64,000 bases of DNA from Alphaproteobacteria bacterium (GTDB lineage Bacteria > Pseudomonadota > Alphaproteobacteria > Micropepsales > Micropepsaceae). The stretch spans positions 1-64,000 of the forward strand of contig JAGWNK010000008.1 in assembly GCA_028871345.1 (NCBI GenBank). The letters run 5' to 3'. Shown one piece after another: positions 35,719 through 45,083 of this stretch. The translations under genes were made by a program, and so were the position numbers. Position 1 is the stretch's first letter. The number at the start of each line of letters is the position of its first letter. Under the pieces are notes generated by a model. That model was not told the DNA's origin. It worked only from the letters and a program-made list of their open reading frames with translations, and did not search any database.

Positions 35719-35885
35719 GGCAGCGCACCCGCTACTGCGCGTTACGTCAAGCGTAACGATGGCGACGCGAGGATGCGCCCCCTGCACCTGCATGCAACCC
35801 GATCGTGGACCCTGATTCCTGGAGGCGCCCTGCGCAAGACCGCCGCTTTGGTGTATTCTCTCTCCGCGGGAAGAGGGGAAATTCC

Positions 35886-37694
35886 ATGGAAGCACTGGAG
35901 TCGTCGGGGCGTCGCATCTTCCTGGCGCGGCTGATGGTCGGTTTGCTGCAGGGCCTGGCGCTCTACGGCCTCTACTATGCGTTCGAGAACAAGGCCTGGC
36001 CGGCGACCGCCCCGCAGGTCTTCGCGCCGATGGCGCTGGTGGCGCTCTATGTGCCGCTCCTGGTGCTGCAGGCGTTGGGCAATCTGCGCCTGCGCACACT
36101 CCTGGTCTGGACCGCCGTCGCCATAGCGGTCGCGGCGGGCTTTGCCTGGTACGACATCTGGCACGGCTGGCCGGATGCCAACGCTGAGCCCTCGGGCCAG
36201 GTGGTGGTCTTCACCGCCGTGTTTCTTTTCGTCTGCCACGCGCTGATCTCGTGCATCGCCCACGACAGGAAGCTCGTGCCCGACTATTGCACGCTTTTCG
36301 ACGTCGCCTGGAAGCAGGGCGTGCAGCTCGCCATCGCGGGCTGCTTCGTCGGCGCCTTCTGGATCGTCTTGTGGCTGGGCGTCGGCCTGTTCGAGCTTAT
36401 CAAGCTGCATTTCTTCCGCGACTTCATCAATCACGCCTGGTTCGCGATCCCCGTGACCGCCATGGCGGCGGCAGTGTCGATCCACATCACCGATCTGCGC
36501 GCCAATCTGGTGCGCGGCGTGCGCACCCTGGCGCTGATGCTGCTCAGCTGGCTCCTGCCGATCATCGCGCTGATCGCCTTCATGTTCCTCATCGCCCTCG
36601 TCTTCACCGGCCTCAAGCCGCTGTGGGAGACGCGCACGGCGACTGCGCTTCTGCTGGTGGCTGCCGCGCTGCTGGTGATCCTGATCAATGCCGCCTACCA
36701 GGACGGCGACCCCGAGCGCCGGCCGCATCATGTGCTGCGCGTGGCCGGCACGCTGGCCTCGATCGAGCTCGCCTTCGTCGTCGCCATCGCCGCCTATGCT
36801 TTGGGGCTGCGCGTCGACCAGTACGGCTGGACGGTGGACCGCATCGACACCGCCGCCGTGACGCTGATCGCGGTGTGCTTCGCGGTCGGCTATTTCATCG
36901 CCGCGCTGCTGCCGAGCCCGTGGCTGAAGCTGATCGAGACCTGGAATTTCCTCACCACCATCCTGGGCCTCGTTGTGCTGTTCGCGCTCTTCACGCCCAT
37001 CGCCGATCCGCTGCGCATCTCGGTGAACGATCAGATGGCGCGGCTGGAAGCGGGGAAGGTAAAGCCGGAGAAGTTCGATTTTTGGTATTTGCGATGGGAA
37101 GGCGGCCGGTTCGGTCAAAGCGCTCTACACGAACTCAGTAATTCTGGTGACAAAAACATAGCGTCCCGCGCACTGGACACGTTGAACGATCGTGGCCTCC
37201 GTGGCCTATATGCTGGATTTCTACCCAAAAAGCATGGAGCCAAGGATATCGGGGCCGCAGTTACGGTGCATCCCTTGGGCAGGTCATTGCCAGCCACTTT
37301 CGTGGGGCAGAATTGGTTCACAATGACGCCGTTCGACATCGGGATACTGGGCGAGTGTATTTCGGCTGGTTCTGGCGATTCGTGCGATGCGGTTCTTTCA
37401 GACCTCAACGGTGACGGATCGCAGGAAATCATCTTGATCTACACTCGTGGCAAAGCGAGTTGGTCAGCCACGATTTATCATTGGAATGGCAAAGACTGGC
37501 AGGCTGCAGGCAGGATCGATGGAAACCATTGCATGAAACAGCGTGATCTACTCTTAGCGGGCCAATTTAAAGCTGCTCCTCCCCAAGACCCGATCGCGGA
37601 CCTCCAGATCGGATCTGATCGCGTGTCGCCTCAACCCAGCTTCACATCCATGGACACGTGCGGCGGAAAAGATGTTGAGCAGGCAGGCCCGTAG
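35886..37694 (+). CDS. DUF4153 membrane protein
   Basis: The product is 602 residues from the ATG at 35886 (GAGGGGAAA upstream). The first ~395 residues have about ten hydrophobic spans with the DUF4153 pattern (AHDRKLVPDY loop, ...AAYQDGD..., AYALGLRVDQYGWT). The family's soluble C-terminal region starts at about residue 395 (KFDFWYLRWEGGRFG). From about 37090 the DNA is distinctly more A/T-rich, and the C-terminal ~190 residues do not look like the rest. Function is unknown. Confidence 0.8.
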   Translation: MEALESSGRRIFLARLMVGLLQGLALYGLYYAFENKAWPATAPQVFAPMALVALYVPLLVLQALGNLRLRTLLVWTAVAIAVAAGFAWYDIWHGWPDANAEPSGQVVVFTAVFLFVCHALISCIAHDRKLVPDYCTLFDVAWKQGVQLAIAGCFVGAFWIVLWLGVGLFELIKLHFFRDFINHAWFAIPVTAMAAAVSIHITDLRANLVRGVRTLALMLLSWLLPIIALIAFMFLIALVFTGLKPLWETRTATALLLVAAALLVILINAAYQDGDPERRPHHVLRVAGTLASIELAFVVAIAAYALGLRVDQYGWTVDRIDTAAVTLIAVCFAVGYFIAALLPSPWLKLIETWNFLTTILGLVVLFALFTPIADPLRISVNDQMARLEAGKVKPEKFDFWYLRWEGGRFGQSALHELSNSGDKNIASRALDTLNDRGLRGLYAGFLPKKHGAKDIGAAVTVHPLGRSLPATFVGQNWFTMTPFDIGILGECISAGSGDSCDAVLSDLNGDGSQEIILIYTRGKASWSATIYHWNGKDWQAAGRIDGNHCMKQRDLLLAGQFKAAPPQDPIADLQIGSDRVSPQPSFTSMDTCGGKDVEQAGP

Positions 37695-37743
37695 TACAGC
37701 AAGTCGGGTTGGCCGCGCAGACCATTTGCGCTAATCAGGCGCC

Positions 37744-38388
37744 ATGTCCCTTGTTGCCCTGATCGATTATGGCTCCGGAAACCTGCGCTCGGCCGAAAAG
37801 GCTTTGATGCGGGCGGCCTCAGAGCGTGGGCTCTCCAAGCAAATCGTCGTCACCGCCGATCGGGCCGTCGCCGCCAAGGCCGAACGCATCGTGCTGCCGG
37901 GTGTGGGGGCCTTTGCCGACTGCATGAGCGGGTTGCAGGCGCTGCCCGGCATGGTGGAAGCGCTGCGGGAGGCGGTGCTGGATCGGGGTGTGCCGTTCCT
38001 CGGCATCTGCGTCGGCATGCAGCTTTTGGCCGGCGTCGGTCGCGAATTCGGCGACCATGCTGGGCTGGGATGGATTGCGGGCGAAGTCGTGAAGCTCGCC
38101 CCCACCGACCCGTCGCTCAAGATCCCGCATATGGGCTGGAACGAGCTCGCCATCGCCCGCCCTCACCCGCTGTTCGCCGGACTGGGCCCGGGCGCGCACG
38201 CCTATTTCGTGCATTCCTATGTCATCCGGCCCGCGGCGGCGGAGCACGTTCTCGCCACCACGGACTACGGCGGACCATTCGCGGCCGCGGTCGGACGCGA
38301 TAACATCGCCGGCACGCAATTCCATCCCGAGAAGAGCCAGGCCGCCGGCCTCACCCTGCTCGGCAATTTTCTGGAGTGGACGCCGTGA
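37744..38388 (+). CDS. hisH: Imidazole glycerol phosphate synthase glutaminase subunit HisH
   Basis: The product is 214 residues. The class I glutamine amidotransferase triad is visible: nucleophile C89 in FLGICVGMQ, and the H and E of GTQFHPEKS near residue 195. It releases ammonia for HisF in histidine synthesis. hisA follows with a 4-bp overlap (GTGA), but hisF is not in the window, which departs from the usual hisHAF order. Confidence 0.96.
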   Translation: MSLVALIDYGSGNLRSAEKALMRAASERGLSKQIVVTADRAVAAKAERIVLPGVGAFADCMSGLQALPGMVEALREAVLDRGVPFLGICVGMQLLAGVGREFGDHAGLGWIAGEVVKLAPTDPSLKIPHMGWNELAIARPHPLFAGLGPGAHAYFVHSYVIRPAAAEHVLATTDYGGPFAAAVGRDNIAGTQFHPEKSQAAGLTLLGNFLEWTP

Positions 38389-39107
38389 TCCTCTTCCCCG
38401 CCATCGATCTGAAGGACGGACGCTGCGTGCGCCTCAAGCGCGGGGCGATGGACAGCGCCACGGTCTTCAATGACGATCCCGCGGCCCAGGCCGGTGCCTT
38501 TGCCGATGCCGGGTTCCGGTGGCTGCACTGCGTCGATCTCAACGGCGCCTTCGCCGGCCGCTCGGTCAACGCCGACGCCATCAAGGCCATCCGCGCCGCG
38601 GTCGATCTGCCGATTCAGCTGGGCGGCGGCCTGCGCGACATGAAGGGCATCGAATTCTGGCTCGAGGCCGGGATCAACCGGGTCATCCTGGGTACGGTGG
38701 CGCTGACCGATCCCAAGCTGGTCAAGGAAGCGGCGCGCGCCTTCCCCGGCCGGATCGTGGTGGGCGCCGACGCCAGGCACGGGCGCATCGCGACGCGCGG
38801 TTGGGCCGACACCACCGATCTGACGCCGGCCGAGCTGGGCGAGCATTTCGAAGGCGCGGGCGTCGCCGCCATCCTGTTCACCGACGTCGATCGCGACGGC
38901 CTGCTGGAAGGCGTCAATGTACGCGCCACCGTGGCCCTGGCCCGCGCGGTCAGCATTCCGGTCATCGCTTCTGGCGGGGTGTCGGGGATGGCCGATATCG
39001 AAGCCCTGGTCGCAGCCAGGGAGCCCAACATCGAAGGCGTGGTGATCGGCCGGGCGCTGTACGACGGGCGCATCGACGCCGAGGCGGCGCTGGCGACGGC
39101 AGGGTGA
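38385..39107 (+). CDS. hisA: Phosphoribosylformimino-AICAR-P isomerase HisA
   Basis: The product is 240 residues from the GTG at 38385 that overlaps the hisH stop. It is a TIM barrel with D8 (FPAIDLKDG) and the second acid in FTDVDRDG, both catalytic, and phosphate-binding glycine turns (LGGGLRD, ASGGVS). It catalyses the Amadori isomerisation in histidine synthesis. Confidence 0.96.
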   Translation: MILFPAIDLKDGRCVRLKRGAMDSATVFNDDPAAQAGAFADAGFRWLHCVDLNGAFAGRSVNADAIKAIRAAVDLPIQLGGGLRDMKGIEFWLEAGINRVILGTVALTDPKLVKEAARAFPGRIVVGADARHGRIATRGWADTTDLTPAELGEHFEGAGVAAILFTDVDRDGLLEGVNVRATVALARAVSIPVIASGGVSGMADIEALVAAREPNIEGVVIGRALYDGRIDAEAALATAG

Positions 39108-39201
39108 CGGCGCCTTCAGCCCCTCAAAGCGCGAGGATATACGACGGCGCCCCGCCGCGCAGATTTGGCTTGATATTTCAGGATGTTCGACCGAGTTATA
39201 C

Positions 39202-40047
39202 TCAGCGCTTCAGTTTGCTGATAAGCCCGTCGAGCTGTTCCAGGGTCTTGTAGGAGATGCGGACCTCGCCGCCCTTATCCCCTTTGTGTGAGATCTGAAC
39301 TTTGAGCCCTAACATATTGGAAAGACTATCTTCCAGGTCCCGGATGTTCGGGTCTTCCACAGGTGCCTTGTGAATCTTTGGTTTCTTGGCCGCGGAGCGG
39401 TGCTCGGCCTCGCGCACATTGAGGGCACCCTCGACGATCTCCTTGGCCCGTGCCTCGGCATCGGGCAGGCCGACCAGTGTGCGGGCATGGCCCGCGGTCA
39501 ACCGGCCGTCTCGCACCATGACCTTCACGGGCTCTGGCAGCTTGAGGAGCCGCAGGGTGTTGGCGACATGGGGGCGGCTCTTGCCGACCTCGCCCGCCAG
39601 CTTCTCCTGGGTGTAGCCGAAACGGTCCATCAGCTCCTGATAGGCCGAGGCCTCTTCGATGGCGTTGAGGTCCGCGCGCTGGATGTTCTCGATGATGGCG
39701 AGTTCGAGGGCTTCGCCGTCCGACAGTTCGCGCACCAGGACCGGCACGTCGTGCAGCTTGGCCGCCTGGGCGGCGCGCCAGCGCCGCTCGCCGGCGACGA
39801 TCTCGAAGGCGTCGGTTTGCCCGGCCACGGGGCGCACCAGGATCGGCTGCAGGATGCCCTTCTCCTTCACCGATTGGATCAGGTCGTTGAGATCCTCGTC
39901 GGCGAAGCGCTTGCGCGGCTGGAAACGGTTGGGGCGCAGGAATGCCGTCGGCACGGTGCGCGAGCCGCGCCCGGCGCGCGGTCCCTCCTCGCCGATTAGG
40001 GCCGAGAGTCCGCGGCCCAGGCCGCGATGACGAAGTTCGTCTGCCAT
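39202..40047 (-). CDS. parB: Chromosome partitioning protein ParB
   Basis: The product is 281 residues from the ATG at 40047, six bases after GGGGAGG; an ATG at 40065 that overlaps the parA stop is the alternative. It has an LGRGLSALIG N-terminus, the ParB nuclease-like CTPase domain (about 35-125, with GERRWRAAQ), a helix-turn-helix (YTQEKLAGEVGKSRPHVAN), and a dimerisation C-terminus. It spreads from parS sites, two of which lie nearby at 41.4 and 43.4 kb. Confidence 0.97.
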   Translation of the reverse strand: MADELRHRGLGRGLSALIGEEGPRAGRGSRTVPTAFLRPNRFQPRKRFADEDLNDLIQSVKEKGILQPILVRPVAGQTDAFEIVAGERRWRAAQAAKLHDVPVLVRELSDGEALELAIIENIQRADLNAIEEASAYQELMDRFGYTQEKLAGEVGKSRPHVANTLRLLKLPEPVKVMVRDGRLTAGHARTLVGLPDAEARAKEIVEGALNVREAEHRSAAKKPKIHKAPVEDPNIRDLEDSLSNMLGLKVQISHKGDKGGEVRISYKTLEQLDGLISKLKR

Positions 40048-40061
40048 GCTCGCCTCCCCGC

Positions 40062-40871
40062 TCATGCGGCCGCCCGCGTGCGCTCGCGCTGGATCAGCTC
40101 TCCGGCCAGTTTGATGTAGGCCTGGCTGCCGGGGCAGCGCAGATCATAGACCAGCGCCGGCAGGCCGTGGCTCGGCGCTTCGGAGATGCGCACGTTGCGC
40201 GGAATGACGGTGTTGTAGACCTTCTGCCCCATGTGGCTGCGCACGTCGGCCGCCACCTGATCCGACAATTTGTTGCGACGGTCGAACATGGTCAGCACGA
40301 TGCCCTGGATTTCGAGCGACGGATTGAGGTTTGCGCGCACCAGCTCGATGGTGTTGAGGAGCTGCGTCAGTCCTTCCAGCGCAAAGAACTCGCATTGCAG
40401 CGGCACCACGACGGCATCGGCGGCCACCATGGCGTTGACGGTGAGCAGCGTCAGCGACGGCGGGCAATCGATCAGCGCATAGGAATATGGCGATGATCCG
40501 TGTGCGGAGTATTCTTCCAGCGCTTCCTTCAGTCTCTGGTTGCGCCGCTCCACGCCGATCAGCTCGAGCTCGGCGCCGGACAGATCGACCGTCGACGGCA
40601 CGATGGCGAGCTTGGGAATGCGCGTCGGCTTGATGGCTTCGGCGAGCCTCGCCTGCCCCATCAGCACATCGTAGATGGAAACCTCGCGCTCGCTTCTCGG
40701 GATGCCGAGGCCGGTGGAGGCGTTGCCTTGCGGATCGATGTCAATGACCAGCGTGGGCTCGCCGACGGCCGCGAGCGCCGTGCCGAGGTTGATGGCGGTG
40801 GTGGTCTTGCCGACCCCGCCCTTCTGATTGGCGACAACCAGGACGCGTGGCCGGCGAGGTTCATGGGGCAT
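40062..40871 (-). CDS. parA: Chromosome partitioning ATPase ParA
   Basis: About 269 residues from the ATG at 40871; a TTG at 40877 is nine bases from a GGAGG and is also possible. The deviant Walker A K17-GGVGKTT, the A' IDIDPQGNAS and the GLTQLLNTI region mark it as a Soj/ParA ATPase. It positions ParB-parS complexes after replication. It overlaps the rsmG stop by 11 bp. Confidence 0.97.
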   Translation of the reverse strand: MPHEPRRPRVLVVANQKGGVGKTTTAINLGTALAAVGEPTLVIDIDPQGNASTGLGIPRSEREVSIYDVLMGQARLAEAIKPTRIPKLAIVPSTVDLSGAELELIGVERRNQRLKEALEEYSAHGSSPYSYALIDCPPSLTLLTVNAMVAADAVVVPLQCEFFALEGLTQLLNTIELVRANLNPSLEIQGIVLTMFDRRNKLSDQVAADVRSHMGQKVYNTVIPRNVRISEAPSHGLPALVYDLRCPGSQAYIKLAGELIQRERTRAAA

Positions 40872-41502
40872 GGACAAGATCCCGGACCTCCAGGACGACC
40901 CCGGAAGGGTGCGTCAAGCTCGGATGCTGTTGGACCTTCATCCTCCAAGATTTAGGGACCTCGGTCAATTCAGCCCCCACATTTTGCCCCTTGAGAAACA
41001 GGCAAACCGTCCTTGGCGCGGCGAGAACTTGTGCATATTCAAGGAGCTGGCGCAACGGTGCGCAAGCGCGGGCGGTGACGACGTCGAAGGGTCCCCTCGC
41101 CCGTTCGATGCGTTCGTTGCGGACGTCCACGTCGAGTTTCATGTGCCGGGCCGCGGCTTCCAGGAACTCCGCTTTTTTGCGGATCGATTCGAACAGCGTC
41201 ACCCGGACCCGGCCCTCCAACAGCAAGGCCAGGACCAGGCCGGGGAACCCCGCCCCGCTGCCCAGATCCGCCAATGTCCCGGCTTCCGCCGGAACGAAGG
41301 CCGCGAGCTGGGCGCTGTCGTAGATGTGGCGGTGCCAGACCTCATCCAGCGACGCTTGTGAGACCAAATTGTGCCGGGCGTTCCAATCCGTCAGCACGCC
41401 GACATAAACTTTCAGCCGCGCCAATGTTTCACGTGAAACCGGCAGGGCCGCCGCAAACTCGCTGGGGCCGAACCCTTCAGGCCACCTTTCGGGATTTGAC
41501 AT
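40861..41502 (-). CDS. rsmG: 16S rRNA (guanine-527-N7)-methyltransferase RsmG
   Basis: The product is 213 residues with a SAM-binding [16 protein letters not shown] loop and the family segments [22 protein letters not shown] and [10 protein letters not shown]. It methylates G527 of 16S rRNA. Its 5' end overlaps mnmG by 26 bp. A parS-like palindrome is embedded in codons for VSRET at residues 22-27. Confidence 0.95.
   Translation of the reverse strand: MSNPERWPEGFGPSEFAAALPVSRETLARLKVYVGVLTDWNARHNLVSQASLDEVWHRHIYDSAQLAAFVPAEAGTLADLGSGAGFPGLVLALLLEGRVRVTLFESIRKKAEFLEAAARHMKLDVDVRNERIERARGPFDVVTARACAPLRQLLEYAQVLAAPRTVCLFLKGQNVGAELTEVPKSWRMKVQQHPSLTHPSGVVLEVRDLVHAP
41425..41440. promoter_or_regulatory. 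parS site 1 (inside rsmG)
   Basis: TGTTTCACGTGAAACC matches the parS consensus palindrome GTTTCACGTGAAAC perfectly in its 14-bp core. It lies about 1.4 kb from parB and is a binding and loading site for ParB. Confidence 0.92.
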
Positions 41503-43357
41503 GCGCGAGCACCAGGGTCAGCGCCGCCGGCGTGACGCCGTCGATGCGCGAAGCTTGTCCGAGGGTGGCCGGGCGGATCGCCCCCAGCTTTTGCGCCGCC
41601 TCGGTCGAAAGGCCGTTCACGGCGCGATAATCGATGTCGTCCGGCAGCCTCAACGCTTCATCGCGGCGGAATGCCAGGATGTCGGCCTCCTGACGGCCCA
41701 GATATCCGGCATAACGGGCGTCGATTTCGAGCTGTTCGACCACGTCGGCCCGCATCTCTGCCAGCTCCGGCCAGATCGCCGTCAACACGGCGAAGTCCAC
41801 GCCCGGAAGACCGAGAAGATCGTGAGCCGACCGCCGGGTACCGTCCAAGCGGATCGCGATGCCGTGCTTCTGGGCTTCGTTGGGCGTCAGGCTGAGATGA
41901 TGCATGCGGGTCCGGGCCTTTTGGAGCGCCGCGGCTTTGGCGGCAAAGGCTTCGGACCGGGGCTTGCCAACGATTCCGGCGCGCGCGAACAACGGCGTCA
42001 GGCGCTGGTCGGCATTGTCGGCCCGCAGGCTGAGACGGTATTCGGCCCGCGATGTGAACATGCGGTAAGGCTCGGAGACACCTTTGGTCACCAGGTCGTC
42101 GATCAAGACACCGATATAGGCCTCGGTGCGGTCCAGCACGACGGGGTCCTGGCCACCGGCGGCACGCGCAGCATTGAGCCCGGCCATCAGTCCTTGGGCC
42201 GCTGCCTCCTCATAGCCGGTGGTGCCATTGATCTGGCCGGCGAAATAGAGCCCCGCGACACGCTTGGTTTCCAGCGACGGCTTGAGCTCGCGCGGGTCCA
42301 CGAAATCGTACTCGATGGCGTAGCCGGGCCGCAGCATGTGGACGCGTTCGAGGCCGGGAATGGTGTGGAGCAGGGCGCTTTGTACGTCCTCGGGCAAGGA
42401 GGTCGAGATGCCGTTGGGATAGATGGTGTCGTTATCCAGGCCTTCCGGTTCCAGGAAGATCTGGTGGCTGTCGCGGTGGGCGAAGCGCACCACTTTGTCC
42501 TCGATGGACGGGCAATAGCGCGGACCAAGGCTCTCGATCTGACCGGAATAGAGCGGCGCTCGGTGCAAATTGGCCGTGATCAGGGCGTGGGTGGCAGCCG
42601 TCGTCCGGGTAATGGCGCAAGCAATCTGCGGCGTTGTGATGGCCCGGGTCAGGAAAGAAAAGGCAGACGGCGGGTCGTCACCTTTCTGAACCTCCAGGCT
42701 CGCCCAATCGATAGTCTTGCCGTCGAGACGGGCCGGCGTGCCAGTCTTGAGCCGCCCCATGGCAAATCCCAGCCCATACAAGGTGTTGGAGAGGCCCATC
42801 GCGGGGGCCTCGACTCGATCACCTTCGAACCGGTGTTGGCCGGCAATGGCGCGGCCGGCAGGAATCTTCCGCTCGCCGCAATGGATCAGGCCTTTGAGAA
42901 AGGTGCCGGTGGTGAGGACCACGGCAGTAGCGGGCAGGGCGGTGCCCTCAGCTGTCCTCACGCCTGCGACCCGGCCGTCTCGCAGGATCAGGTCCTCGGC
43001 GGCGGCCTCGCCGATTTCCAAGCCTCGCGTCTCTTCGAGCGCCGCCTGCATGGCCTGCCGATAAAGCTTGCGGTCGGCCTGGGCCCGCGGTCCGCGCACG
43101 GCGGGGCCCTTGCGCTGGTTGAGCAGCCGAAACTGGATGCCGGCGGCGTCGGCCACCCGGCCCATCAGGCCATCGGCGGCGTCGATCTCGCGGACGAGGT
43201 GGCCTTTGCCCACCCCGCCGATGGCAGGGTTGCACGACATCTCGCCCAAGGTGGCGCGCTTGTGGGTGAGGAGGAGGGTTTTGGCGCCGGCGCGCGCAGA
43301 GACCGCCGCAGCTTCGCAGCCGGCATGGCCTCCTCCGATCACGATGACGTCGAACAT
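41477..43357 (-). CDS. mnmG: tRNA uridine 5-carboxymethylaminomethyl modification enzyme MnmG
   Basis: The product is 626 residues from the ATG at 43357 ([17 protein letters not shown]), which places the FAD-binding GxGxxG at the start; an open frame to 43420 is not conserved. Signature blocks include [10 protein letters not shown] and DGLMGRVAD. With MnmE it modifies the wobble uridine of several tRNAs. The mnmE-mnmG-rsmG-parA-parB order is widely conserved. Confidence 0.97.
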   Translation of the reverse strand: MFDVIVIGGGHAGCEAAAVSARAGAKTLLLTHKRATLGEMSCNPAIGGVGKGHLVREIDAADGLMGRVADAAGIQFRLLNQRKGPAVRGPRAQADRKLYRQAMQAALEETRGLEIGEAAAEDLILRDGRVAGVRTAEGTALPATAVVLTTGTFLKGLIHCGERKIPAGRAIAGQHRFEGDRVEAPAMGLSNTLYGLGFAMGRLKTGTPARLDGKTIDWASLEVQKGDDPPSAFSFLTRAITTPQIACAITRTTAATHALITANLHRAPLYSGQIESLGPRYCPSIEDKVVRFAHRDSHQIFLEPEGLDNDTIYPNGISTSLPEDVQSALLHTIPGLERVHMLRPGYAIEYDFVDPRELKPSLETKRVAGLYFAGQINGTTGYEEAAAQGLMAGLNAARAAGGQDPVVLDRTEAYIGVLIDDLVTKGVSEPYRMFTSRAEYRLSLRADNADQRLTPLFARAGIVGKPRSEAFAAKAAALQKARTRMHHLSLTPNEAQKHGIAIRLDGTRRSAHDLLGLPGVDFAVLTAIWPELAEMRADVVEQLEIDARYAGYLGRQEADILAFRRDEALRLPDDIDYRAVNGLSTEAAQKLGAIRPATLGQASRIDGVTPAALTLVLAHVKSRKVA

Positions 43358-43399
43358 AGCCGTTCCATAGGGGAGGGCAGGGACGGCCGCAAGCGCCGA

Positions 43400-43415
43400 T
43401 GTTTCACGGGAAACA
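43400..43415. promoter_or_regulatory. parS-like site 2 (between mnmE and mnmG)
   Basis: TGTTTCACGGGAAACA differs from the consensus core in one base (G for T at position 10). It sits in the 59-bp gap upstream of mnmG, two kilobases from site 1. Confidence 0.75.
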
Positions 43416-43416
43416 A

Positions 43417-44736
43417 TCACTTCCCGATGCAGAAATCGCGGAAGATCACGTCCAGCAAGTCCTCGACGTCGACCTGGCCGGTGACCCGGCCCAAAGCCCG
43501 CAAGGCCAGGCGCAGATCTTCGGCAAACAGCTCCGGTTCGCGCGCCTCGACCGCCCGCTCCAGGGTGGCGGCAGCCTCTTCCAACGCCGCCCGGTGCCTG
43601 GCCCGGGTGATGACCACCGCTTCGCCCGGACGCTCGAGGCAGTCACGGGCCTGCGCCGTCAGGGCCGCGACCAGGGCATCCAACCCTTGGCCTGTCTTCA
43701 GCGAGATCGCTAGTCCTGAACGCCGTTCAGGCCATGGCAAATCAGCTTTGTTCCAGACTACCAAACACTGTTCATTCTTCACCATGTTTTCCGGCAAATC
43801 ACGCCGCGGATCGAGCGCGCTGCCGTCCAACAGAAGCAGTACAAGATCGGCCGCCTCGGCCCGCCCCAGGGCCCGTCGCACGCCTTCCGCTTCGACGGCC
43901 TCAAACACCTGCCGCAGCCCAGCGGTATCGGCCAGGGTCACGGGATAGCCGCCAAAATCGAGGCGCACCTCGATGACGTCCCGGGTCGTGCCGGCCGTTT
44001 CCGAGACGATGGCGACGTCGCGGCCCGCAAGGGCGTTGACCAGCGAGCTCTTGCCGGCATTGGGCGGGCCCAACACGGCCACGAACAGCCCGTCGCGCAC
44101 CAACTCGCCGCGCCGCCCATCCGCCAGCTGCCCCGTGATCGCCCGAAGCGTCCGGACGGTCTCGGCCCTGGTCCTTTCCAGCATATCGGCGGGCAGTTCT
44201 TCCTCGGAAAAATCAATCGCCGCCTCCGCCCAGGCCAGGGTCTGGAGCAGCGATTGCCGCCATTCTTCGATCAGACTGCCGAGTGCGCCGCCAAATTGCC
44301 GCAGGGCTTGGCGCCGTTGCGCCTCGGTCTCCGCATCCACCAGGTCGGCGATGGCTTCGGCCCGAGTCAGATCGAGCTTGCCGTTCTCCACGGCCCGGCG
44401 GGTGAATTCGCCTGGTTCCGCCAAGCGGCAACCGGGCAGGGCACGCAGCGCTGCCAGCAAGGCTTCGACGACCGCGCGCCCGCCATGGACATGCAGTTCA
44501 ACCAGATCCTCGCCCGTGTAGCTCGCCGGCCCAACGAACCACAGGCACAAGGCGCGATCGATCAGGGCGCCGCCGGCCGCCAAATCCCGCAAAACCGCCC
44601 GCCGCGGCTTCGGAAGGCCTTTGTAAGTCAAAGACTTGAGTACGTCCGCCGCCTGCTTGCCGCTGACCCGGATGACCGCCACGCCGGCCCGCCCCAACCC
44701 GCTGGCCAGGGCAAAGATGGTATCTTGATGCTTCAT
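43417..44736 (-). CDS. mnmE: tRNA modification GTPase MnmE
   Basis: The product is 439 residues from the ATG at 44736 ([13 protein letters not shown]). It has the N-terminal folate-binding domain, a helical domain with a GTPase insert (G1 [10 protein letters not shown]2 AGTTRD, G3 DTAG, G4 NKAD), and the terminal CIGK that carries the modifying cysteine. Its start overlaps the stop of the DUF6489 gene (ATGA). Confidence 0.97.
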   Translation of the reverse strand: MKHQDTIFALASGLGRAGVAVIRVSGKQAADVLKSLTYKGLPKPRRAVLRDLAAGGALIDRALCLWFVGPASYTGEDLVELHVHGGRAVVEALLAALRALPGCRLAEPGEFTRRAVENGKLDLTRAEAIADLVDAETEAQRRQALRQFGGALGSLIEEWRQSLLQTLAWAEAAIDFSEEELPADMLERTRAETVRTLRAITGQLADGRRGELVRDGLFVAVLGPPNAGKSSLVNALAGRDVAIVSETAGTTRDVIEVRLDFGGYPVTLADTAGLRQVFEAVEAEGVRRALGRAEAADLVLLLLDGSALDPRRDLPENMVKNEQCLVVWNKADLPWPERRSGLAISLKTGQGLDALVAALTAQARDCLERPGEAVVITRARHRAALEEAAATLERAVEAREPELFAEDLRLALRALGRVTGQVDVEDLLDVIFRDFCIGK

Positions 44737-44963
44737 TTCCCCGGCTTGGGATCCTTGCTCACCCGGCTCGCGGCATCCCACAGGAAGCTCTGGAACTTCT
44801 CCATGCCGCCCATCCAGGCCTTCATCATGATTTCCGGGTCGGCCTGCGCCACGCGCTTGCCCAGCTCCTCGACGATGCGGGCGTTGAGGGCCGTGACGTC
44901 GGGCAATCCCATCAGCCGGCGGGCCTCCTCCGGCGACATATCGATCTCGATGTTCAGCTTCAT
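44733..44963 (-). CDS. Small DUF6489-like protein
   Basis: The product is 76 residues: MKLNIEIDMSPEEARRLMGLP, an amphipathic helix and a MMKAWMGGMEKFQSF segment. It resembles short proteins found next to mnmE in alphaproteobacteria (DUF6489) and has no known function. It overlaps mnmE by 4 bp. A long open frame spans this locus on the same strand, but it is the antisense shadow of the thioredoxin-domain gene. Confidence 0.75.
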   Translation of the reverse strand: MKLNIEIDMSPEEARRLMGLPDVTALNARIVEELGKRVAQADPEIMMKAWMGGMEKFQSFLWDAASRVSKDPKPGK

Positions 44964-45083
44964 GCGCGACCGCCTTCCAGCTTGTGAGCGCTTATGTCCC
45001 CGCGCTAAAGGAAGCTTGGTCCAGATCGATCCTTCAACGCAACGTGCGCCCGGACCGTCAGCGCATCGTCGGAAACAACAACA

